From: Dyella_A sp051962475 | Lineage (GTDB): Bacteria > Pseudomonadota > Gammaproteobacteria > Xanthomonadales > Rhodanobacteraceae | Direction: 5' to 3' | Assembly: GCF_051962475.1 (NCBI RefSeq) | Contig: NZ_JBQCCF010000068.1 | Location: 1-64,000, forward strand | Length of the DNA: 64,000 nt | Part shown: positions 8,823 through 16,163 of the stretch, piece after piece | Position numbering within the stretch: the first letter of the stretch is position 1 | How the letters are laid out: every line of letters begins with the position of its first letter | Translations under genes and position numbers: made by a program | Notes under the pieces: model-generated | Databases searched by the model: none | What the model was told of the DNA's origin: nothing | Seen by the model: only the letters and a program-made list of their open reading frames with translations

Positions 8823-10610
8823 TCAGTAGACGCGCTTCTTCGGCGGCACCACTTCGACCTCGTCGGTCATCGTGTACATGTGCACCGGGCGGAACTCGAA
8901 GCTGGTCTTGCCGGCCTCATCCACCTTGACCAGGGTGTGCTTCATCCACTCGTCGTCGTTGCGGTCCGGGAAGTCCTCGCGAGCGTGCGCGCCGCGGCTC
9001 TCCGGACGCTGCTCGGCCGAATGCATGGTCGCCACCGCCTGCGCCAGCAGGTTGGACAGCTCCAGCGTCTCGATCAGGTCGGAGTTCCACACCAGCGAGC
9101 GGTCGGAAACCTTGACGTCCTTGAACGAGTCGTAGACCTCGGAGATCTTGCGCTTGCCGTCCTTCAGCGTGTCGCCGGTACGGAACACCGCCGCGTCGCT
9201 CTGCATGGTGCGCTGCATTTCCGCGCGGATCTTCGCCGTCGGCGTGCTGCCGTTGGCGTTGCGCAGGCCGTCGAAGCGGGTCAGCGCCTTGTCCAGCACG
9301 CTCGCCGGCAGGTCCTTGTGCGAGGCGCCCGGCTGGATCACCTCAGCGCAGCGGTTCGCCACCGCGCGACCGAACACCACCAAGTCGAGCAGCGAGTTGG
9401 AGCCCAGACGGTTGGCGCCGTGGACCGATACGCACGCCGCCTCGCCGATGGCGAACAGGCCAGGCACCACCGAATCGGGGTTGCCGTCCTTCAGCTGCAC
9501 CACTTCACCGTGATAGTTGGTCGGGATGCCGCCCATGTTGTAGTGCACGGTCGGCAGCACCGGGATCGGCTCCTTGGTCACGTCCACGCCGGCGAAGATG
9601 CGTGCCGATTCGGCGATGCCCGGCAGGCGCTCGTTGATGACCTCGGCGCCCAGATGCATCAGGTTGAGGTGGATGTGGTCCTTCTGCTCGCCGACGCCGC
9701 GACCCTCGCGGATCTCGATCGTCATGGCGCGGCTGACCACGTCGCGGGAGGCCAGGTCCTTCGCGTTGGGTGCGTAGCGCTCCATGAAGCGCTCGCCATC
9801 GGAGTTGGTGAGGTAGCCGCCCTCGCCGCGCACGCCCTCGGTGATCAGGCAGCCCGCGCCGTAGATGCCGGTCGGGTGGAACTGCACGAACTCCATGTCC
9901 TGCAACGGCAGGCCGGCGCGCAGCACCATGCCGCCGCCGTCGCCGGTGCAGGTGTGCGCCGAGGTGGCGCTGAAATAGGCGCGGCCGTAGCCGCCGGTCG
10001 CCAGCACCACGGCCTGGCCGCGGAAGAAGTGCAGCGTACCCTCGTTCATGTCCAGCGCCAGCACGCCGCGGCACACGCCCTCATCGTCGAAGATCAGGTC
10101 GATCGCGAAGTACTCGATGAAGAATGAGGCATCGTGCGCCAGCGCCTGCTGGTACAGCGTGTGCAAGATCGCATGGCCGGTACGGTCGGCCGCGGCGCAG
10201 GTGCGCTGCGCGGTGCCCTTGCCGTAATGCGTGGTCATGCCGCCGAACGGGCGCTGGTAGATCTTGCCCTCGGCCGTGCGCGAGAACGGCACGCCGTAGT
10301 GCTCCAGCTCGATGATCGCCGGAATCGCCTCGCGGCACATGTACTCAATGGCGTCCTGGTCACCCAGCCAGTCCGACCCTTTGATGGTGTCGTAGAAATG
10401 GAAGCGCCAGTCGTCCTCACCCATGTTGCCCAGCGCGGCGGAGATACCGCCCTGCGCCGCCACCGTGTGCGAGCGGGTCGGGAACACCTTGGTGATGCAC
10501 GCGGCCTTCAGGCCCTTCTCGGCCAGGCCGAAGGTGGCGCGCAGGCCCGCGCCACCGGCGCCGACCACGATCACGTCGTACTTATGCTGTTGGATCTTGT
10601 AGCTTTCCAC
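8823..10610 (-). CDS. sdhA: Succinate dehydrogenase flavoprotein subunit
   Basis: A 595-residue catalytic subunit that oxidises succinate to fumarate. An FAD-binding GAGGAGLRATFGLAEKG lies near the N-terminus. The covalent-FAD histidine region is TRSHTVAAQGG. The substrate and active-site segments are HPTGIYGAGCLITEGVRGEG and GEAACVSVHGANRLGSN. The start is taken as GTG at 10610, next to the sdhD stop and with GGAG just upstream; the longer frame would run 17 codons into sdhD. It would receive FAD with help from SdhE and the SDHAF4-like protein encoded in the same locus. Confidence 0.97.
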   Translation of the reverse strand: MESYKIQQHKYDVIVVGAGGAGLRATFGLAEKGLKAACITKVFPTRSHTVAAQGGISAALGNMGEDDWRFHFYDTIKGSDWLGDQDAIEYMCREAIPAIIELEHYGVPFSRTAEGKIYQRPFGGMTTHYGKGTAQRTCAAADRTGHAILHTLYQQALAHDASFFIEYFAIDLIFDDEGVCRGVLALDMNEGTLHFFRGQAVVLATGGYGRAYFSATSAHTCTGDGGGMVLRAGLPLQDMEFVQFHPTGIYGAGCLITEGVRGEGGYLTNSDGERFMERYAPNAKDLASRDVVSRAMTIEIREGRGVGEQKDHIHLNLMHLGAEVINERLPGIAESARIFAGVDVTKEPIPVLPTVHYNMGGIPTNYHGEVVQLKDGNPDSVVPGLFAIGEAACVSVHGANRLGSNSLLDLVVFGRAVANRCAEVIQPGASHKDLPASVLDKALTRFDGLRNANGSTPTAKIRAEMQRTMQSDAAVFRTGDTLKDGKRKISEVYDSFKDVKVSDRSLVWNSDLIETLELSNLLAQAVATMHSAEQRPESRGAHAREDFPDRNDDEWMKHTLVKVDEAGKTSFEFRPVHMYTMTDEVEVVPPKKRVY

Positions 10611-10611
10611 T

Positions 10612-11001
10612 TCAGGCTCCCAGAGCGATGCGCAGGACCGCCAGCACGCTCGCAAGCGCACCCAGCACCGCGAGGAACTTCACCAGCACCAGCAAGGAAA
10701 CTTCCTTCCAGCGCGTGTGCACGTAATCTTCGATCACCACCTGCAAGCCGAGCACGGCGTGCCAGTACATGGTGATCACGAACGCGATCAGCAGAATCGC
10801 ATTCCACGGCTTGCCCACCAACGTACGGGCGGTCTCGTAATCGGTATGCACCAGCCGCAGCACCGTGACGAGAAACCACAGCCCCAGCGCAATCAGCGCA
10901 ACGGCCGTCACGCGCTGCGTCCACCAATGGCCCACGCCCGACTGCGCCGAGCCGAGCCCGCGCGCCCGCTTGATCGGGTGCCGCAGATCCTTCGCGCTCA
11001 T
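10612..11001 (-). CDS. sdhD: Succinate dehydrogenase hydrophobic membrane anchor SdhD
   Basis: A 129-residue membrane anchor of complex II with three predicted helices. The middle one contains ITMYWHAVLGLQVVIEDYVH, whose histidine is the usual heme b ligand position. With SdhC it forms the quinone site. The start ATG at 11001 overlaps the sdhC stop by 4 bp (ATGA), so translation is coupled. The open frame extends upstream but only as a shadow of sdhC. Confidence 0.94.
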   Translation of the reverse strand: MSAKDLRHPIKRARGLGSAQSGVGHWWTQRVTAVALIALGLWFLVTVLRLVHTDYETARTLVGKPWNAILLIAFVITMYWHAVLGLQVVIEDYVHTRWKEVSLLVLVKFLAVLGALASVLAVLRIALGA

Positions 11002-11393
11002 GCCGCACCTCCGGTCGTCAGTACGTAGCCCCACACCAGCAAGGTGATCACCACGCTGCCGATCACCGACAGCCAGCTCGAACGCACGAATTGGGGAATG
11101 GCGTAGCCGGCACCGGTGTCCTGCACCAGATGACGAATGCCGTTGCACAGGTGGTACGCGAGCGCCCAGGTCCAGCCGAACAGAACCAGCAGGCCGAGGG
11201 GGCTGCCCGCACACGCCGTGAACGCAGCGAACGCGTCACTCCCCGCGGCGAGGGCCATCAGGCCCCACACGATGATCGCACCGCCCAGGGCGAGCACGAT
11301 GCCGGTGGCGCGATGCAGGATGGAGGTCATCATCTGCACCTGCCACTTGTAAACCTGGAGGTGCGGTGAAAGCGGTCGTCGCGTGTCTGCCAT
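10998..11393 (-). CDS. sdhC: Succinate dehydrogenase cytochrome b556 subunit SdhC
   Basis: A 131-residue membrane anchor with three helices and the family motifs RPLSPHLQVYKW, SILHRATGIVLALG and LAYHLCNGIRHLVQDTG. The last contains the histidines of the heme-ligand region. The start at 11393 (MADTRRPLSP) matches the family N-terminus; upstream codons in frame look non-coding. It is 84 bp downstream of the SDHAF4-like gene and overlaps sdhD. Confidence 0.96.
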   Translation of the reverse strand: MADTRRPLSPHLQVYKWQVQMMTSILHRATGIVLALGGAIIVWGLMALAAGSDAFAAFTACAGSPLGLLVLFGWTWALAYHLCNGIRHLVQDTGAGYAIPQFVRSSWLSVIGSVVITLLVWGYVLTTGGAA

Positions 11394-11477
11394 GGCGGCT
11401 ATCCTGGTGTGGAATCGCTGGGTTCCACGCCGACCATCACTAACCATCCGCACGCCGGCCACTGCCGGCGAGGCAGA

Positions 11478-11645
11478 TCAGAAGTCGATGCAGCGACCGT
11501 TCTTTTCCCAATCGCCGTAGCGCGTGGGATCCGGCGCCGGTCGCTCCTGTGCCCCGACCGTGCCTGCAGGCTTCGCAGGCACGGGCAGCCCCGACGCCGG
11601 GGCGTTCGAAGGCTTCTCGTCGAGATGTGAGCGATTGTCGGACAT
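11478..11645 (-). CDS. SDHAF4-like protein (DUF1674), succinate dehydrogenase assembly factor
   Basis: A 55-residue soluble protein whose C-terminus DPTRYGDWEKNGRCIDF is the hallmark of DUF1674/SDHAF4, a factor that binds flavinated SdhA and helps complex II assembly in mitochondria. The N-terminal half is low-complexity and rich in Pro and Ala. It starts at 11645 (MSDNRSHLDEK), with a longer possible start at 11753 that is not conserved-looking. As the first gene of the sdh transcript it is placed to be made with the complex. The motif match is strong; the bacterial function is inferred from the eukaryotic homologue. An 8-bp inverted repeat (TGCCTGC/GCAGGCA) lies inside the gene near 11561-11582. 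Confidence 0.88.
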   Translation of the reverse strand: MSDNRSHLDEKPSNAPASGLPVPAKPAGTVGAQERPAPDPTRYGDWEKNGRCIDF

Positions 11646-11751
11646 GGGGTCTCTTAGCTGAACAAGAGTAATACTTGTGCCCCAGTCGGCACAACCTGAC
11701 GCAGCGCCGCAGGCTTGCCTCGCCGCCCTATCACCCTTACTTGTTTCAGCC
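11646..11751. promoter_or_regulatory. Divergent sdh / ygfZ promoter region
   Basis: This 106-bp gap must hold the promoters for the sdh operon (leftward) and ygfZ (rightward). It contains an imperfect palindrome ACAAGAGTAATACTTGT at 11662-11678, 17-33 bp upstream of the SDHAF4-like start, where a regulator or RNA polymerase could bind. No convincing -35/-10 pair with ideal spacing was identified. Confidence 0.35.
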
Positions 11752-12564
11752 ATGCCTGATCCCTCCTACACCACCGCCGAGACGCTCCTCATCGAAGGCC
11801 CGGACGCGGTTGCGTTCGCGCAGTCCCAGTTCACCGTGGCGGTCGCATCCATTGAGCCGGGCGAGTGGCGATTCGGTGCATGGCTGGATGCGCAAGGTCG
11901 CGTGCGCTACCTCTTCCATCTCGCTCGCCTCGCCCCGGATCGACTACTGCTCCTGCTGCGCGGTGGCCACGCGGATGCGATGAAGACCGAGCTATCGCGT
12001 TTCGTGTTCAGGGCGAAGCTCTCGATGCATGCCGACAACTCGCAGTCGCTTGCGACCGCCGACGCGCTGCCATTGCATCAGACGCACACGCTCGACGACG
12101 TCACGCGTGTCGGATGCGGCGACCACTCACTCGTGCTGTCGAGTGATGCCAACGCGAACACACGCTGGCATTCGCTGCAGATAGCTGCTGGATGGCCCTG
12201 GCTGCCCGAGGCGTTGCTCGGCACGTGCCTGCCGCCGGCGCTTTCGCTGCATCGCCTGCACGCCGTGAGTCTGGACAAGGGCTGCTATCCCGGCCAGGAA
12301 ATCGTCGCGCGACTGCACTACCGCGGCGGCAACAAGCGACATCTGTGCCGGATCGGATTGTCGCAGCCAGTGGCCTCCGGCGCCCTGCTAGAAATCGATG
12401 GCGACGAATCCTCCATCCAACTGCTCAATGCGACATCGACCGACCGCGGCGCCGAGGCGATCGCGCTGTGCCACAGTGGATTCGCGTGCACGGACGAGCT
12501 GGTGACAGCGACACACGACGCTCAGAAAGTTACGGTGAAACGTCTCGAAACCTGGCCCGCATGA
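11752..12564 (+). CDS. ygfZ: YgfZ/GcvT-family folate-binding Fe-S maturation factor
   Basis: A 270-residue protein with the YgfZ signature KGCYPGQEIVARLHYRG at about residues 178-194. It includes the functionally required Cys. YgfZ binds tetrahydrofolate and supports assembly or repair of certain Fe-S enzymes, among them succinate dehydrogenase in its mitochondrial counterpart (IBA57). The start at 11752 (MPDPSYTTAETLL) fits the family; an in-frame ATG at 11677 adds 25 unlikely residues inside the divergent promoter. It is transcribed away from the sdh locus, a linkage also seen in enterobacteria, where ygfZ neighbours ygfYX. Confidence 0.9.
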   Translation: MPDPSYTTAETLLIEGPDAVAFAQSQFTVAVASIEPGEWRFGAWLDAQGRVRYLFHLARLAPDRLLLLLRGGHADAMKTELSRFVFRAKLSMHADNSQSLATADALPLHQTHTLDDVTRVGCGDHSLVLSSDANANTRWHSLQIAAGWPWLPEALLGTCLPPALSLHRLHAVSLDKGCYPGQEIVARLHYRGGNKRHLCRIGLSQPVASGALLEIDGDESSIQLLNATSTDRGAEAIALCHSGFACTDELVTATHDAQKVTVKRLETWPA

Positions 12565-13010
12565 CGACCGCGCAGCCACCGCGCGAATGTGAGTGCCTCG
12601 TGAATTCGGAAGCGACGGCACTTGCCTTCACGAAATCCCGCCACTAGGCTCCGCCGAACTTTTGAGCGGCCCACCACCTCGTGGACCGATGCACGCGACG
12701 AACCGGAAGATTCCGGATCGGCGCGACCCGGCAAGAACATCTGCCGGAAGGAATGACCGCCGTCCGTGGCGGAGTAGTTGCAGGCAGGACGAGAGCGATG
12801 CTCTCGACGATGTCCCAGCAGCACTGGTCAGGCTAGGCACAATCAAGCGCCCGCCCGACTCGCCACAATCCCGTGGCAAAGGCACCCAAGGCCCCAAGTT
12901 TCGGCCCGAGTGTCATTGATCCAGGTGGAACGGCCTGCCCGCCCGTCCACCGCAACGGCGCATGGATTTCGACCTCGGTCGGCCATGCGTACAGCACGTT
13001 GGAGGCAGAC
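12565..13010. other. 446-bp intergenic stretch without a recognisable gene
   Basis: Open frames of up to 108 codons exist on both strands, but none has a convincing ribosome site or recognisable motif. A short perfect hairpin CGAGAGC-GAT-GCTCTCG lies at 12790-12806. The last 10 bases hold the ribosome site GGAGG of the following gene. The promoter of that gene must lie in this stretch, but no clear hexamers stand out. Confidence 0.5.
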
Positions 13011-13445
13011 ATGAAACTTTCCGTGTTGCTGTGGATGGCCTCCGTGCTTCCCCAACCGGTCGCCGACCAGGCTTGCCTGGCCACGACGGTCTATCTGGAG
13101 GCTCGCAGTGAGCCCACCATGGGCCAACTGGCCGTCGCCGAGGTCGCACTGCGCCGCCGCGAGCGCGGCCAGTGGGGCGATACGGTATGCAAGGTCGTCA
13201 CCGCCCCCCATCAGTTCGCCACCACCACCACGCCTGGTTCGTTCGACATCACCAACATGCAAGCTTTCGCGAAGGCGTGGAAGATTGCGGGCGAATCGAT
13301 GAGCAACTGGCAGCTCCCCGTAGCGGAGCGACGCCTGGTGGTACCTCACGCCGATCACTTCGCCACGCTGGCCATGGCACCGTACTGGTCAATCAACCAG
13401 AACAGCCAGACCATCGGCGAACACCGCTTTTACGCGGTCAACTGA
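13011..13445 (+). CDS. SleB/CwlJ-type cell wall hydrolase (Hydrolase_2)
   Basis: A 144-residue protein of the SleB-like hydrolase family, lytic transglycosylase-like enzymes that in non-sporulating bacteria act on peptidoglycan. The motif CLATTVYLEARSEPTMGQLA contains the conserved Glu, followed by AVAEVALRR, VCKVVTAPHQF, and aromatic residues near the C-terminus. The first ~20 residues are hydrophobic, but no classic signal cleavage site is obvious. The start at 13011 has a perfect GGAGG eight bases upstream. It stands alone and ends at a strong terminator. Family assignment is fairly firm; substrate and export are inferred. Confidence 0.82.
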   Translation: MKLSVLLWMASVLPQPVADQACLATTVYLEARSEPTMGQLAVAEVALRRRERGQWGDTVCKVVTAPHQFATTTTPGSFDITNMQAFAKAWKIAGESMSNWQLPVAERRLVVPHADHFATLAMAPYWSINQNSQTIGEHRFYAVN

Positions 13446-13450
13446 AACAG

Positions 13451-13476
13451 AAAAGCCCTCCGCAAGGAGGGCTTTT
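13451..13476. terminator. Bidirectional rho-independent terminator
   Basis: AAAAGCCCTCC-GCAA-GGAGGGCTTTT forms an 11-bp stem with A and T runs on both sides. It can end the SleB-type gene on the plus strand and the convergent glycine-zipper lipoprotein gene on the minus strand. Confidence 0.92.
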
Positions 13477-13516
13477 CATTTGGACGTATAGACGTCCGAT
13501 CAAGATGACTGAAAGA

Positions 13517-14008
13517 TCACCGGGCGTAGATGCGCCCACCCTGAACCTCTACGTAGTCGCCTTCGCGCACACGCGGGTCCTCGGCCTGCGTAACCGTGGT
13601 GTACTCGCCACTATCCAGCCGCACCGTCACCCGCCAAGCCACGTCGCTTCCGCCATGGGCATTGGCCACCTTGTTACCAACCACGCCACCAGCCACTGCG
13701 CCAGCCACGGTAGCCGCCTTGCGGCCATCGCCCTTGCCGATCTGGTTACCCAGGACGCCGCCGGCCACCGCGCCGATCACCGCACCGAGCGTGCCGTTAC
13801 TCTTGCGCTCGACGTACACCTGCTGCACCTCCTTGACCACGCCGCAGCTGCTGCAACGGGCCGGACCGCGGTTGTCGTAGCCGTAGGCCGGCTGCGACGG
13901 ACGGCTATAGCCGCCGTTGCCGTACGGCGCGGTCTCACATCCTGCCAGAGCCAGCGTGGCTGCTAGCACCGTGGAAACGAACATCGTCTTGCCAGTTGCG
14001 ATAGCCAT
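13517..14008 (-). CDS. Glycine-zipper 2TM-domain lipoprotein (17 kDa antigen/SlyB type)
   Basis: A 163-residue predicted lipoprotein. It has a signal peptide with lipobox LALAGC (Cys near residue 24), a Pro/Tyr/Gly-rich stretch, a CSSC pair at about residues 52-55, then a glycine zipper GAVIGAVAGGVLGNQIG followed by GAVAGGVVGNKVANAHG. The C-terminus has the SlyB-like tail VRVREGDYVEVQGG-type motif (DPRVREGDYVEVQGGRIY). Such proteins sit in the outer membrane and affect its integrity. It lies 11 bp downstream of a similar gene, so the two probably form one operon that arose by duplication. Confidence 0.85.
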   Translation of the reverse strand: MAIATGKTMFVSTVLAATLALAGCETAPYGNGGYSRPSQPAYGYDNRGPARCSSCGVVKEVQQVYVERKSNGTLGAVIGAVAGGVLGNQIGKGDGRKAATVAGAVAGGVVGNKVANAHGGSDVAWRVTVRLDSGEYTTVTQAEDPRVREGDYVEVQGGRIYAR

Positions 14009-14019
14009 GAGGCCTCCTC

Positions 14020-14592
14020 TTAGCGAGCGTCGGAAACGGCGGTGACACCTTCCTGCACCTGCACTCGGTCACCCGGGTCGTGGTCCATGCGGACGGTACG
14101 GGTCACGCCGTTGTATTCGTAGCGGACGTCGTAGCCGACCAGCTTGGTGCTGGAATTGTTCACCGTGCTGCAGCGGCGCTCCACCGACGAGGTGGTGTTG
14201 GCGTGCTGGCGGCTCTGTTCGATCTTCTTGCCCGCGTAGCCACCACCGACCGCGCCGGCGACCGTAGCGAGCGTTTTTCCTTTACCGCCACCGATCTGAT
14301 TACCCAATACGCCGCCGACGACCGCGCCAATGGCCGTACCGGCAATCTGGTGTTGATCCTTGGGCGGCGTGGTGGTGTTGACCACCTCGTCGTGGCACAC
14401 CTGCTTGGGCGTGTTGACGGTCTCGCGGACCGGATCCACGCTGACCACCTTCGCATACTTCGGCCCATTGGCCGCAGCGTCGCCAGCCAGGCCAGCGTCT
14501 GCACTTGCATCGCGGTTGCATCCCGCCACACCCGCCGCCAACGCAGCAGCCACCCCCACATGAAGCACGTTGACCATCAGCCGATTCATCAT
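14020..14592 (-). CDS. Glycine-zipper 2TM-domain lipoprotein, paralog of the next gene
   Basis: A 190-residue predicted lipoprotein. Its signal peptide has lipobox AAGVAGC. The protein has a zipper GTAIGAVVGGVLGNQIGGG followed by GAVGGGYAGKKIE, and a C-terminus with VRMDHDPGDRVQVQEG. The start ATG at 14592 follows GAGGAG; a longer open frame begins at 14658. The mature protein keeps Cys residues in KQVCHDEVV and RRCSTV, which could pair. The tandem arrangement with the gene at 13517-14008 suggests related envelope roles. No partner enzyme is visible. Confidence 0.84.
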   Translation of the reverse strand: MMNRLMVNVLHVGVAAALAAGVAGCNRDASADAGLAGDAAANGPKYAKVVSVDPVRETVNTPKQVCHDEVVNTTTPPKDQHQIAGTAIGAVVGGVLGNQIGGGKGKTLATVAGAVGGGYAGKKIEQSRQHANTTSSVERRCSTVNNSSTKLVGYDVRYEYNGVTRTVRMDHDPGDRVQVQEGVTAVSDAR

Positions 14593-14768
14593 GACTCTCC
14601 TCGTTAGAATCCCTGCGAGGTGACGCGAGCTGCGCCCCTTCGCGTTTCGCTCGACCATTGAAACCCTGCGTAACTGAATACGACCTAGCTCTTTCCCCTC
14701 ACTTTGTCTTCACGTGACGCGCGACACGCCACGCGAACCGCCCAGCCAATCGGCGCAGACTTCCGACC

Positions 14769-15557
14769 ATGCCCACCCTCGTAGACAGCCACCTGCACCT
14801 GGACGACGCGCGCTTCGACATTGACCGCGAACAGGTCATCGAGCGTGCGCGCCAGCATGGTGTGCGATCCATGGTTGTCCCGGCAATCCGTCGCCGCAGC
14901 TGGGACGCGATCGCGGCACTGTCACACGACCACACTGACGTGTTTCCCGCTTACGGCCTGCATCCGATGTTCCAGGCGGAGCATCGGCCGGAGCACCTCG
15001 ATGCACTGCCGGGCTGGCTCGCGGCGCATCCGGCCGTTGCGGTCGGCGAGATCGGACTGGACTTCTTGGCCAGGGAGATCGATCGCGAATCCCAGCAAAG
15101 ATATTTCACGTGGCAGCTGGCAATCGCCAGCGAGCATGGGCTGCCAGTCATCATCCATGCGCGACGCGCGGTGGAGGAAGTGATCCTCGCGGTGCGCCGG
15201 CAGCCGGGCCTGCGCGGCGTCGTGCACAGCTTTTCAGGCAGTGCGGAACAGGCGCGGCAGCTGTTCGACCTGGGTTTCCTGCTCGGCCTTGGCGGGCCGC
15301 TGACCTACCCCGGTGCGAACCGCCTGCATCGCCTCTTGGCGAGCATGCCGCTCGATCATCTTCTGCTGGAGAGTGACGCCCCCGATCAGCCCGGGATCGA
15401 ACACCGCGGCCAGCGTAACGAACCGGCGTGGGTGAGCGACACGCTGGCACATGTCGCGGAGCTTCGAGACGAAAGCGAGGCGGCGATAGCGGCAGCAACC
15501 TCGGCTAACGCGGAAAAGCTGTTCCAACTGCAGGCGTATCGCAGCAGACGCACCTGA
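14769..15557 (+). CDS. tatD: TatD-family metal-dependent hydrolase
   Basis: A 262-residue TIM-barrel hydrolase of the TatD DNase family. The metal ligands are in DSHLHLDD at the N-terminus, EIGLDF at about residue 95, IIHARRA, HSFSGS and LESDAPDQPG. TatD proteins are 3'-5' exonucleases or deoxyribonucleases linked to DNA repair; they are not part of the Tat translocase despite the name. Several paralogs (TatD, YcfH, YjjV) exist per genome, so the exact subgroup is uncertain. The gene stands alone, upstream of the MarR efflux operon. Confidence 0.9.
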   Translation: MPTLVDSHLHLDDARFDIDREQVIERARQHGVRSMVVPAIRRRSWDAIAALSHDHTDVFPAYGLHPMFQAEHRPEHLDALPGWLAAHPAVAVGEIGLDFLAREIDRESQQRYFTWQLAIASEHGLPVIIHARRAVEEVILAVRRQPGLRGVVHSFSGSAEQARQLFDLGFLLGLGGPLTYPGANRLHRLLASMPLDHLLLESDAPDQPGIEHRGQRNEPAWVSDTLAHVAELRDESEAAIAAATSANAEKLFQLQAYRSRRT

Positions 15558-15611
15558 GGGCATTCGTAGTGCCCGCTTGCGGCAAGCCTGTGCCGCTTGC
15601 TATCGTTTTAG

Positions 15612-15638
15612 TTCATCAATGAAATATGAGCTGATGAA
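15612..15638. promoter_or_regulatory. Putative MarR-family operator (inverted repeat)
   Basis: A perfect 7-bp inverted repeat TTCATCA (15612-15618) and TGATGAA (15632-15638), spaced 13 bases, ends directly at the first possible start codon of the marR-type gene. The overlapping TTCATCAATGAA is itself a smaller palindrome. The A+T content is clearly above the surroundings. MarR regulators usually bind such 15-25-bp palindromes over their own promoter, so autorepression of the efflux operon is a reasonable inference. Confidence 0.55.
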
Positions 15639-16163
15639 ATGGCGCTGCTGTGCAAGTGCATCGCGATGATGGATCAGGGGATCGATCGTCTCGGCGATGC
15701 GATCCCCGAGATGCCCGCGGAGAAGGCCAAGCTCAGCCGCTTGATGCTGATGGTGGGCGGCCGCCTGCAGGAGGAGCTCGAGCTCACCCTCAAGCCGCAC
15801 AAGCTCAACCACAGCGAGTTCCTCACGTTGATGATCCTCTACAGCAGCCCCGACGGCAGTTCCACGCCAGGGGAGCTGTGCGAGTACACCTCACAGGGCG
15901 CCACCAACATGACCCGCATCGGCAATGCGCTGGTCAAACGCGGGCTGGTCGTGCGCACCGCTGGCGAAGATGACCGCCGTCGCGTGCACATCCGGATCAC
16001 CAGCGCTGGAAAACGCTTTGTGCAGAAAATGCTGCCCACGCTGTTTCCCCGCGTCAGCGCCATGTTCGACGGCTTCACCGATCTGGATCGGCGGCACCTG
16101 GGCCGGCTCCTGCGCAAGCTGGCGGACAACCTCGATCAGCTGGACGAGCCCCCCACACCATGA
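15639..16163 (+). CDS. MarR-family transcriptional regulator of an efflux operon
   Basis: A 174-residue winged-helix regulator. The DNA-binding region reads LCEYTSQGATNMTRIGNALV followed by the wing TAGEDDRRRVHIRIT, the family DxRxxxxxxT pattern. Helices before and after would form the dimer interface. It is first in an operon with an outer-membrane factor and EmrA/EmrB, the arrangement of EmrR (MprA) in E. coli, where drugs release the repressor. The start at 15639 directly abuts the putative operator. The in-frame ATGs at 15666 and 15669 are alternatives and would leave the operator fully upstream. Its stop overlaps the next gene by 4 bp. Confidence 0.9.
   Translation: MALLCKCIAMMDQGIDRLGDAIPEMPAEKAKLSRLMLMVGGRLQEELELTLKPHKLNHSEFLTLMILYSSPDGSSTPGELCEYTSQGATNMTRIGNALVKRGLVVRTAGEDDRRRVHIRITSAGKRFVQKMLPTLFPRVSAMFDGFTDLDRRHLGRLLRKLADNLDQLDEPPTP

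Noticed and set aside
12593..12919. 108-codon frame in the 446-bp gap before the SleB-type gene
   Set aside because: No recognisable features and no convincing ribosome site; overlapping frames of similar length exist on the other strand.
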